This document shows positions 27,723 through 37,000 of a DNA stretch of 64,000 nt, in pieces. Below the pieces are notes generated by a model, which saw only the letters and a list, made by a program, of their open reading frames with translations, did not search any database and was not told where the DNA came from. The stretch comes from Lachnospira multipara LB2003. Its GTDB lineage: Bacteria; Bacillota; Clostridia; Lachnospirales; Lachnospiraceae. Positions within the stretch are counted from its first letter, which is position 1. Every line of letters starts with the position of its first letter. The stretch is taken from positions 186,001 to 250,000 of the forward strand of contig NZ_JNKW01000004.1 of NCBI RefSeq assembly GCF_000702205.1, read 5' to 3'. The position numbers and the translations under genes are program-made.

Positions 27723-28409
27723 ATGTTACAACTACAAAATGTAAATAAGCGATACTCTCATACTGTCGCAGCTGACAACCTTAATCTAAGTCTTGAACCC
27801 GGTAATGTCTATGCACTACTTGGTCCTAACGGTAGTGGTAAATCTACTTTTATGAAATTAATCGCAGGACTTGTTAAAGCTGATTCAGGTTCTATTTATT
27901 ATAAAGGGAATCCACTTTCATCAAGCGATAAAGCTGATATTGCATATATGCCTACTGAAAGTTTCTTTTACTCATATATGACAGCTAGAGATATTAGCAA
28001 ATACTTTTGTGATTTTTTCCCAGATTTTAATCCTGATAAATTTGCTAAAATGCTAAGTGATATGGACTTACCTGATAACTTAAAGGCATATAAGATGTCT
28101 ACAGGTATGCTTGCTAAATTAAAAATTGCAGTTTCTCTTTCAAGAAGCTCTGGTGTAATGATGCTTGATGAACCTCTAAACGGTATTGATATCATTGCTC
28201 GTGAACGTATGGTAGCAACAATTGCAGCAAATTCAGGAGCTGGTCGTATTATGCTTGTTTCTTCTCACTTAGTTGATGAACTTGAGCAGGTTTCAACTCA
28301 TGCTATCTTCATTAAGCATGGTCAAATTATAAACGCAGGACCAATCGCTAGTCTTAGAGAACAAACTGGTCTTAGTCTTGTAGATCAATACAAGAGAATT
28401 TACGCTTAA
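27723..28409 (+). CDS. ABC transporter ATP-binding protein
   Basis: A 228-residue ATPase. Walker A is GPNGSGKST, Walker B is MMLDEPLNGID, and the H-loop is LVSSHLVDEL. The signature motif reads MSTGM instead of LSGGQ, as in a subgroup of YtrB/EcfA-like exporters of the ABC-2 type. The frame runs upstream to 27684, but an AAAGGAGGAATT site fixes the ATG at 27723. It pairs with the downstream permease, 11 bp away. Confidence 0.9.
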   Translation: MLQLQNVNKRYSHTVAADNLNLSLEPGNVYALLGPNGSGKSTFMKLIAGLVKADSGSIYYKGNPLSSSDKADIAYMPTESFFYSYMTARDISKYFCDFFPDFNPDKFAKMLSDMDLPDNLKAYKMSTGMLAKLKIAVSLSRSSGVMMLDEPLNGIDIIARERMVATIAANSGAGRIMLVSSHLVDELEQVSTHAIFIKHGQIINAGPIASLREQTGLSLVDQYKRIYA

Positions 28410-28420
28410 GGAGGATTATC

Positions 28421-29188
28421 ATGTTAAAACTTATTAAATACGAATTTAGAAAAAATATAACACCAGTACTTATATTCCTTGGTATTCTTGCTGTTTTTGA
28501 AATTTACTTTCTTGTAAGTTACAACAATAGAAACGATGAACATATTGCACTTGCTATCTTAGGACTTATACTTACAGCATCTATAGCATATTTTGTTGTA
28601 CTTGCCCTTGGAATTAGTTCATATAGTAAGGAACTTAAAAACAAGACAATTTATCTTATTTTTATGACACCTAATTCAACTATTTCTATTATTCTTTCAA
28701 AATTAATACATGTTGCAATTACAGCTTTAATTGTTGCACTTATTTTTGTTGGCATTGGTGTTTGGGATATTCAATTATACGCTAATATGCTTACTGAGTC
28801 ATCTTTTAGCGCCTTTGATGTATTAGATATTGTATTACAGTCATATAACATGAGCCTTTCAAGCTTAATAGCTTCTCTTATCGGTTTGACTATTTGTTCA
28901 TTAATTGTATTCCTAACATATGTTGTAATGGGATACTTAAGCATAACTTTATCAGCTACTCTTCTTTCAAATAGCAAGGGAAAGGGCTTCTTATCTGTAG
29001 TATTTTATGTTGTATTATTTGTAATCAACATTTTTGTAATTGATGCTCTTCCAAAAATCGGAGAATATCCTGAAACAATAGCTGATTACGTATATCAGCG
29101 TTTACCTCAAACAATTTTTGAACTTATTTTTATGGTTATTATGGTTTGGGCAACTGCTTACCTTCTTGATAAAAAGATAAGCTTATAA
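28421..29188 (+). CDS. ABC-2-type transporter permease
   Basis: A 255-residue membrane protein with about six helices (about 17-33, 43-65, 95-115, 143-172, 190-212, 232-250). It begins LKLIKYEFRKNITPVLIF, typical of ABC-2 permeases. It forms an exporter with the ATPase encoded just before. The cargo is unknown; small drug or lipid exporters of this kind are common in Firmicutes. GGAGG lies before the ATG. Confidence 0.85.
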   Translation: MLKLIKYEFRKNITPVLIFLGILAVFEIYFLVSYNNRNDEHIALAILGLILTASIAYFVVLALGISSYSKELKNKTIYLIFMTPNSTISIILSKLIHVAITALIVALIFVGIGVWDIQLYANMLTESSFSAFDVLDIVLQSYNMSLSSLIASLIGLTICSLIVFLTYVVMGYLSITLSATLLSNSKGKGFLSVVFYVVLFVINIFVIDALPKIGEYPETIADYVYQRLPQTIFELIFMVIMVWATAYLLDKKISL

Positions 29189-29204
29189 TTAAACATTATT
29201 TTAA

Positions 29205-29240
29205 AGGGGCATGTAGTAAATACTTACTACATGCCCTCTT
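29205..29240. terminator. terminator between convergent ABC and pectinesterase genes
   Basis: A perfect 13-bp stem (GGGCATGTAGTAA/TTACTACATGCCC) with moderate T runs on both sides. Confidence 0.8.
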
Positions 29241-29267
29241 ATTATCTAATAAATTAATTATTTATTA

Positions 29268-32200
29268 TTATTCTTCTTCTTTCTTTCTAGAAGTTACTGT
29301 CATTGCTGCTAATGAAATTGTTGCTGCCATTGCACAAGCTCCAAGTACGAATCCCTTGTTATCTCCTGTGCTTGTTGTGTCAGCTGCAACTTCCTGTGTA
29401 GTTTTTTCTGCGCTTTCAACTGCCTTAGCTTCATTTGAAACCTTAGCTGTATCAGCTGCAACTTCACCTTCATCTGCTGCCTTTGCCTCTTCCTTTGCCT
29501 CTTCCTTTGGTTCTTCCTTTGGCTCTTCCTTTGCCTCTTCATTAGTATTAGGCTTTGTAGCTATCTCTTCCTCTGCAACAACTACATTAAATGTTGCCTT
29601 TCCATCACTAGAAAGAATTACTATTTCATGTTTACCACCTGCAAGTGTCTTAGTATAATCACCAGTTAATTCAACTACTGTTGAACCTTCATAAGCATTA
29701 TAATTAGCCTTATCAAGCTCTACTCCATCTACGTAAACACCTTCAAACTTACTAAAGTCTGCTGCTGATCTTAGTTTTATTACATCACCAGCCTTAACTG
29801 TAGCGCCATCACCTTCTAGGCTTTCATAAACAATGTCTTCTACTGCCTTTCCTGTTAGTTTACCTGCTGCCATTAATTCATTAATCCATTCACTACCAAC
29901 AAAGTTTTCCATTGTTATTTCTGTGCCATCACTTAACTTGTTGTCTGTAAGTAATACGCTCCAGTCTACTCTCTTGTCTGTATTTACTGCATTTCCATTA
30001 GGGTCTACTGAATTATATTCATAACTTAATTTTGACTTACCTCCAAGTGATGAGTTCCAACCTTCATCTGCAATGAGAAGTCTTTCTTCTCCATCATAGA
30101 AATTAGTTGTATCAATCTTAGTATTATAGAATACTACTTCAGCTGTATTAGCTTGCCATGGTCTACCAAAGTAACCTTGCTTTGATTCCTTAGCTGATGC
30201 TGTATCAACACCTGGCTTTGTAGATGTTACTCTACACTCATACATTAAGTATCCTCTGCCCTGTGTCTGCTGTGCAGCTGTAATATAGAATGTATCATTA
30301 GCATCTTCACTTGTATTAGCTACTAAATCACACTGATTAAACACAGCTTCCATACCACCAAAGATGTAATCTGTTCCACCATAGATTGAACACTTATCAA
30401 ATACTACTGTTGAATTAACTCCACCATATAAAGTATCCTGTCTACTTACAAACTTACAGTTACCAAAATATGAATGTGCTACATTACTTCCAATTGAAAG
30501 TGCTGCAGCTCTTTCAACATATGCCTTATTTTGAACTGCTGTTGATCCAGCCTCGTAGTCATTTCTTGCACCCTTATTCTCGCCCTTAGCGCCACTTAAA
30601 GCAACTATTGTATCCTTTGTTGCAAGTTCTGACTGATACTGGTTAAATGAGTTTTCAAAAATAATACCTTCAGCGCTAAATCCATTAGCATATACAACTA
30701 CTGTTGCATTCCAGTAACTACCATTTGTTGTACCAGAACCTGGGTTTTCAAATGAATAGTAACCATTGTATGTATTTACATCTAATAAATCTGCATTAAA
30801 CTTACAATCCTTGCCCATGCTGTAATATGCATAGCCATGACCATAGTATGATGTGATTCTTACTGCGTTATCATCTGCTGTAACACCGCTATCTTTAAGG
30901 TCAATACTTGCATTTTCCTTAGCTGCATTAGCAAGAGTTACATTATCCATATCAATAACTAGCATTTCTTCATATGTACCTGGATCAATTTCAATTGTTA
31001 CATTCTGCTCGCTAGTTCTTGACATTGTTCTTACTGCAGAAAGTGCATCATTAATTGTCTGATATTCTTTGTCCTTACCTACTGTAAGTGTATCCTTATA
31101 CTCTGTAGGTGTAACTACCTTAATATCTGTAAAATATGTCTGTCCACCGTTTGATGTAATATCTAATACACCATCTTCACTTGCTACTACGCTCTGTGTT
31201 TCAATTAAAGAAGTGCTTCCTGATTTTGCAGCTATATTTAAATCACCTGCTACAAAATATGAGCTATAGCAGTATGAAAGTGTTACTATATCGCCCTTCT
31301 TTACTGGAACCTTAATGCTACCTGCTAGTTTATTTCCCTGTGCATCTGTAGATTCGTTAAGAAGTAAATATGTCTTATTCTCAAGAGCATTTACTGTTTC
31401 AAGACCATAGTAATAATCCTTATCATTTACTTTTTCTATGCCATTTCCACTATATGCCTTATTATAAAGTCCAAAATTCCAATCCTTAACTTCATAGAAT
31501 TTTACTTCTACTTTGTTACCTGTCTTGTTATCTGTATTATCATATGAACCAAGCTTTAAATCATATGTTGGAGCCTGTTCATATGGAAGGTTTCCAAGAC
31601 CTGAAACCTTAATACTATACTGTCCTTCTCTTAAAGAAATCTTATCTGTATAGTTAAATGTGTATGTGTAGCTTGAGCCATCTTCGTAAGTTTCATTAAT
31701 ATTTGTTAATGTAAATACTGCATTCTTAGCATCTTCACTTGATACGCCTGAAAGTGTAATTTCTGCATCGTATGTTGCTTTCTTACTGAATGTTATATTT
31801 TTTGTAGCATCTCCATTTGTTGAGATTTCTGTTGTTACTAATGTATAGTCATTAGCATCTGATGCTACTACACTATATGTAACTCCTGCTTCAACCTTTA
31901 ATGTAAATGATAAATCATTATTTACAACTAATTCAGGTACATAAATCTTATCTGCAACAAATGATAACTTAAGTTTTGCAGCCGCATCTGCACTAATTCC
32001 TTCTAAGTTACCTGTAATTGTTACAAGCTCTACTGGGTTAACTACTACATTAAATGTCTTATCAACCTCTCCTCTAGCTACTGATATAGTATTTTCTGAT
32101 GCTACTACATATCCATTAGCATCTACAAGGGTTACATCGTAGTCGTAGTTTTCATATAAATATGTCTCATATGTTCCATCTGCTGCAACTGCAACTACTG

Positions 32201-33806
32201 TCTTTCCATGTGTCTGTCTATTAGTAAAGCAAAGGCTATATCCTGATGGAGCTTTTGTGCCAAGTCCATTAGGATCAGCATATGTGCTTTCACCAGTTAC
32301 CTTTACAGGTACAATATGCTCTCTTGTAGCTCGTGTAATTACTAACTTTTCGTTAGTACAATATAACTTATACTTACCAGATTCTGGAGCGTAGAATGTT
32401 GCTTCTTCTACCTGATTTTTTCCTGAATAATTAAATTCCTGAATTTCACCACTTGGTGAAACAAAGTAATAAAGTGCTGCATTAGAATTAGATCCTAACA
32501 TTAGCTTTAATACATCATTTTCAACTAAGTTAAAATTCATATAAACTGAATCTGTAGAAGAATTGTTAGAATAAACCATACCTGTGTATTTATTACCGTT
32601 GGCATCTGTCTTCTCCTTAGAATCATATCTAGATACAGCTTCGTTTGTTGTTCTTACTCTATTATTAGTCTTGCCACCTGCACAAAAATAAATAAATTCT
32701 TTGCCTTCTGCGTCATTAATTGTAAAATCGCCAATATTTACACCTGTTGTTCCAGCCTCAACGCCTGAACCATAGAATGAATTGTATAAATCAACTGTTA
32801 ATAAGTTATTGTAAATATTGCTATCTAGCATTTCGGCACCAAAATCAACCACATCGATTTTGCCATTACCTGCCTGTGTAGGAGCACTTGATCTAGCCTG
32901 TGTCAATGATATCTCCCTTATATATGTACTTGAAGTTACATTTAAATCAATTGACTCTGTTTCCATGTCTGTTGTTCCATTAATTGTATAAGTAACCCAG
33001 CCATTTGATCCTTCTACAGAAAGTGCGTTTCCATCAACTTCAAATGAACCTCCACCATATGCTAACACATCTAATGTGTAATTAGAATATGCATCTACAG
33101 GAATTGTTATCTTAGTTCTTGCATTAGCCTGTGCATCAGAAGCTCTAGCTGCTAACTTACCATTTGTAGCATCAATTGTTAAGCCTTCAAATGTACCTGT
33201 ACCATTATTAGCTCCCTGAAGTGCTAATGAATATGCACTAGTATAATTAGTGTTAGACTGATCAAAATTCCATGTTGTTGTTGTAGGAACATATGGATTA
33301 GGTGTTACTGTAATTTCGTGAATCCAAGTTCCACCTTCAGCCACACTAAATGTAACCTCTCCTGCTTCACCTGTATATTCATATGTAAGTAAATCACCTT
33401 CGTTAGCTAAACGTGCATTCTGTCCCTGTTCTCCATTCATGTAAAGTACTGGCTCTCCGCTATAATAAATACATGTCTGGACATTAATTGTACAAGGTCC
33501 TGCTACCTTTACAGTAATTTCTGCGCCCTTTCCCATAGTTAAACCATGTGCGCCATTATTAGCTGTATTTTTTACAAATGTTACTAAACCTAGACTTGTT
33601 CCTGGAGTATGTTTGTAATCGCTTCCATCTAATCCAGCAAAAGTCATTACATATGTCTCTCCCTTTACAGCTTTCGTTTCTGTAAGTCCATTAGTTAGCT
33701 CTGCTGCTTTTACTTCAACTAAGCTTCCTGTAAATGGAATTGAAGCGACAAATAAAATTAGTGCTAATACACTTGTAAGCACTCTTTTTAAATCCCTTAA
33801 CTTCAT
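29268..33806 (-). CDS. large secreted, surface-anchored pectin methylesterase (CE8)
   Basis: A 1512-residue modular enzyme that removes methyl esters from pectin. A signal peptide (about 1-35, ending VKAA) leads into beta-rich modules to about residue 930 (GEFTVT-like carbohydrate-binding and Ig-like parts). The CE8 domain spans about 935-1300 and keeps the whole active site: Q1123-D1124 in SRQDTLYGG, D1146 in GGTDYIFGG, and R1215 and W1217 in GRPW. Residues about 1323-1412 form a module shared with the neighbouring pectate lyase. Then come a Lys/Glu/Pro-rich stretch, STGDN, a hydrophobic helix and RKKEEE. There is no LPXTG. De-esterification would prepare substrate for the lyase. Confidence 0.9.
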   Translation of the reverse strand: MKLRDLKRVLTSVLALILFVASIPFTGSLVEVKAAELTNGLTETKAVKGETYVMTFAGLDGSDYKHTPGTSLGLVTFVKNTANNGAHGLTMGKGAEITVKVAGPCTINVQTCIYYSGEPVLYMNGEQGQNARLANEGDLLTYEYTGEAGEVTFSVAEGGTWIHEITVTPNPYVPTTTTWNFDQSNTNYTSAYSLALQGANNGTGTFEGLTIDATNGKLAARASDAQANARTKITIPVDAYSNYTLDVLAYGGGSFEVDGNALSVEGSNGWVTYTINGTTDMETESIDLNVTSSTYIREISLTQARSSAPTQAGNGKIDVVDFGAEMLDSNIYNNLLTVDLYNSFYGSGVEAGTTGVNIGDFTINDAEGKEFIYFCAGGKTNNRVRTTNEAVSRYDSKEKTDANGNKYTGMVYSNNSSTDSVYMNFNLVENDVLKLMLGSNSNAALYYFVSPSGEIQEFNYSGKNQVEEATFYAPESGKYKLYCTNEKLVITRATREHIVPVKVTGESTYADPNGLGTKAPSGYSLCFTNRQTHGKTVVAVAADGTYETYLYENYDYDVTLVDANGYVVASENTISVARGEVDKTFNVVVNPVELVTITGNLEGISADAAAKLKLSFVADKIYVPELVVNNDLSFTLKVEAGVTYSVVASDANDYTLVTTEISTNGDATKNITFSKKATYDAEITLSGVSSEDAKNAVFTLTNINETYEDGSSYTYTFNYTDKISLREGQYSIKVSGLGNLPYEQAPTYDLKLGSYDNTDNKTGNKVEVKFYEVKDWNFGLYNKAYSGNGIEKVNDKDYYYGLETVNALENKTYLLLNESTDAQGNKLAGSIKVPVKKGDIVTLSYCYSSYFVAGDLNIAAKSGSTSLIETQSVVASEDGVLDITSNGGQTYFTDIKVVTPTEYKDTLTVGKDKEYQTINDALSAVRTMSRTSEQNVTIEIDPGTYEEMLVIDMDNVTLANAAKENASIDLKDSGVTADDNAVRITSYYGHGYAYYSMGKDCKFNADLLDVNTYNGYYSFENPGSGTTNGSYWNATVVVYANGFSAEGIIFENSFNQYQSELATKDTIVALSGAKGENKGARNDYEAGSTAVQNKAYVERAAALSIGSNVAHSYFGNCKFVSRQDTLYGGVNSTVVFDKCSIYGGTDYIFGGMEAVFNQCDLVANTSEDANDTFYITAAQQTQGRGYLMYECRVTSTKPGVDTASAKESKQGYFGRPWQANTAEVVFYNTKIDTTNFYDGEERLLIADEGWNSSLGGKSKLSYEYNSVDPNGNAVNTDKRVDWSVLLTDNKLSDGTEITMENFVGSEWINELMAAGKLTGKAVEDIVYESLEGDGATVKAGDVIKLRSAADFSKFEGVYVDGVELDKANYNAYEGSTVVELTGDYTKTLAGGKHEIVILSSDGKATFNVVVAEEEIATKPNTNEEAKEEPKEEPKEEAKEEAKAADEGEVAADTAKVSNEAKAVESAEKTTQEVAADTTSTGDNKGFVLGACAMAATISLAAMTVTSRKKEEE

Positions 33807-33925
33807 ATAGTACCTCCCTTTACCTATTTTGCTTTTTGATATAAAAATGAATTTGCGGTTTCATTTTTATAATCTAAGGCTTTTCTTGCCACTACCCCTG
33901 TTGTCTTTTTTTAAGCCTTATTTAT
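33807..33925 (-). promoter_or_regulatory. structured leader of the pectinesterase gene
   Basis: On the minus strand two stems precede the start codon. AAGGCTT/AAGCCTT encloses a 30-nt loop containing an ACAGGGG and GGCAAG stretch (33876-33919), and a perfect 12-bp stem TATAAAAATGAA/TTCATTTTTATA (33840-33871) has an 8-nt loop. Neither is followed by a T run. A GGGAGG site precedes the ATG. No clear promoter was found, so the gene may be read from upstream or controlled in the leader. Confidence 0.4.
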
Positions 33926-33958
33926 AAAAAAGACCCCTTATCATATAATAAAGGGTCT
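33925..33958 (-). terminator. intrinsic terminator after the pectate lyase gene
   Basis: GACCCTTTAT pairs with ATAAGGGGTC on the minus strand and is followed by six T residues; it lies about 130 bp after the lyase stop. Confidence 0.82.
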
Positions 33959-34085
33959 TTTCTTTCAGTTTAGTAAAACGCGCCTACTTTATGTTTTACT
34001 TTTACTCGAACCTTATGCATTTAAGTGCGCTTCGCGCTAGCATGAGGCTACATTACAATTACTTTGTAATTGCAACATTTATCTA

Positions 34086-37000
34086 CTATGCATTTTTCTT
34101 TTTTCTTGTAAATAACACTGCAACACCTGCAACTAACATCATTGCAGCATATACAACTAACATCATATTGTCACCTGTCTTAGCATTGTCCTTTGCTTGT
34201 TCGAAAGTGCTTGTTGATGTATTTGTTGCTGTGTTTGCATTGGCTACATTAGCTACATCTGCAGCTACTTCTTCTTTATTATCTGCACTTGCTACTGTAA
34301 TTGTTGCCTTTGCTTCTCCATCAGTAGAAACTATTACAACTTCATGTGTACCATCTGCTAAAGTTGATGAATACTCTGGTGTAAATGTTACTACTGTTGA
34401 ACCTTCTGTTACTGTGTAGTTAGCTGGATCTACTTCGTTACCATCAACTAAAACCTTAACAAACTTATTAAAGTCTGCTGCTGATCTTACTACAAATGAA
34501 TTTCCCTTAACTACTGTCTGTCCATCTCCGTTAAGAACCTCGTAAACTATACCCTTATCTTCCTCTTTATTGTCCTTTGTAAGACCTGTTGTTACATCAC
34601 CTGTAACCTCAATTGTCTTTGAAGCAGTTAATGTGCTTGCATTTAATGTAGCACCTGTATTAGCTGCTGCCTTATCAGTTAATACTAATAAACCATTCAT
34701 GTTAATAGTACCATCAGCATTACGTGTCACTGGTAATTCCTTATATACATGTGTTTGATAGTTCATCTTAGTATCTACTGATTCAAACCAATCTGCACTA
34801 ACTTCCTTAGATGCATCCTTTGATTCACCATCTGTTGTTAACCAGAAGTAGTTAGTTGCCTGATAAACCTTTGATGTATCCTGTGTTCCCTTTAACTTGA
34901 AGTTTTCACCATTATCTGTATTTTCTGTTCTAAATGATAAAATACCAGTTGCACTAAAGTCTGTATTTGCAGCTGTATTAGTATAAAGAGCTACGTTATT
35001 AGCTTCATTGTTAAATGATGTTGAATCACTTATCTGAATATCTGGGCAAGAGTTAGAGTCAATACCCTTTGACTTATTATCAAATGCTACGCAGTTAATA
35101 AGTTTGTGATAACCTGTCATTGAGTCACCACCCATCTTAAATCCGTTACCATTACCAGCATTTGTTCCATCTGAAAGGTAACCATTTGCGTATGCTACTG
35201 AGTTTTTAATTGTTACAACACCAATTGCACCTGACTGAACCTTAGCAAATAAATCCCAACCATCATCGGCATTGTTATGTGCGATACAACCGTCAAATAC
35301 GTTTCCATCTCCACATGTTAACTTAGCTGCAAAACCATCTGCATCTTCATAACCATGATCTGCATTATCATATGATGTACAATTTAAAATATAGTTATAT
35401 GATGGCCATGTTGACTTATCTGCATCTGCTGCTGAAAGTCTTGAAATCTGAAGACCTGTATTACCGTTTTTATAGCATTCTACATTATCAACTGTATTGT
35501 GGCTACCACTTAAATGAATACCATCCTTACCATCTGCTGACTTTGTAACATCAATACCCTTGATATACCAGTAGTCACCTGCAATTTCCATAGCATGTCC
35601 ACTTGCATTCTCACCACTAATTACTGGTCTTGTTGTTGCATTTTCATCAGCTACTAATGTGATTTCCTTCTCACTTGTTCCATTAGTTCCTCTAGGAATT
35701 GTTAATGTATGGTTATAACTATATGTACCTTCTTTAACAACTATTGTCTGACCTGGCTGAGCAAACTTAATTGCTGTCTGTAAATCAGCTGGATCTTCGT
35801 TAGTACCTACGCCATTAGCATTAGGTGCTACATAAATAATATCTCCTGTATAAGCCTGATACTTAACTGTCTGGCTAAGAGTCTTTTCGTCATAAGAACT
35901 CATTACCTTAAACTCACCTGGCTTATAACCATCTGTTGGATCATACTTAACCTGGAATGTGTTATCTCCTAAGTTAAGAACTGTATTAACTACAACCTGC
36001 TTACCATCCTTAACATCTACATTTGCAATTTCTACACCGTTCTGGTAAACAACTGCCTTACCATCAGCGTTAGCATTAAACTTTAATTCGTAATTTGCTG
36101 CATTTGATGAATCTGCTGAATCAATTGTTGCTACTGTTTCAATTGTTTCAACAGGCTGCTCTTCTGCTGGTGCATCACTTGCCTTGTCAATTACATTAAG
36201 TGTTACATCTGAGAATGTTGCCTGAGCAAATCTTGATACGAAGAATCCTACATAAACTGAATCTGAATCAATCTGTGAAAGAGCTTCTGTATCATAGTAC
36301 TTCTTTGTTACTGAATATGAACCATCTACTGATTCGTAAGTTACAAAATAACCTGTGTTATTCTTCTGAATTGTTAAATACATTTCTGTAATATTCTGTT
36401 CAGAAGTTACACTATTAACATTATTTCCGATTACATTACCTGAGCTAGCATATCTTTGCTCTAATGGATATGAACTTGTCTTAAAATTAGCAATAATAAC
36501 AGCTGTATTGTTTGCTTCAAATTCACTTAAATTTTCCTTTGTTAAGCCTGTCTTTTCCTGTGAAGCAATACCAATTTTTTGTGTTACCTTTGTTGCTGTT
36601 GTATCTGTTGTTACTTTCCCTTCTGCATCTGCATAGTATTCTGACTTAGATACAACTGCCATATATGAATTGTTCCATCCAGAACCACCAAGCTGATCTG
36701 CTGCCATAAGGCCGAAACCTTCCTGTCCATTTGAAAGATACCACTGATCAACATTTACCTTAGCTCTTAATGTAAAGTTCTTATCTGTAGGTACTGATGT
36801 GTAATAGAATGAAAGTCCATCAAATGATGCAGGAACTAACTTACCGTTGTTACCTGAACCTGTAAGCTTTCCATTTGTTAACTTACCAGCTGTTAACTGT
36901 ACCTTACCATCTTTATTAATATCTCCAACCTTTGTAAAGTTGCTTTCGTTAGCACCATTACCATAAGTAATTGTACCCCAAACTGTCTGAGCTTCCTTAG

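Noticed and set aside
33807-33925. Cyclic-di-GMP riboswitch in the pectinesterase leader
   Set aside because: There are two stems, but the conserved core sequences of GEMM-I or GEMM-II are not present.
33990-34050. tRNA gene
   Set aside because: A GGTTCGAG-like string occurs on the minus strand, but there is no matching cloverleaf. No tRNA was found in the window.
34050-34075. Terminator just after the pectate lyase stop
   Set aside because: CAATTAC/GTAATTG makes a 7-bp stem, but no T run follows; the better terminator is at 33925-33958.
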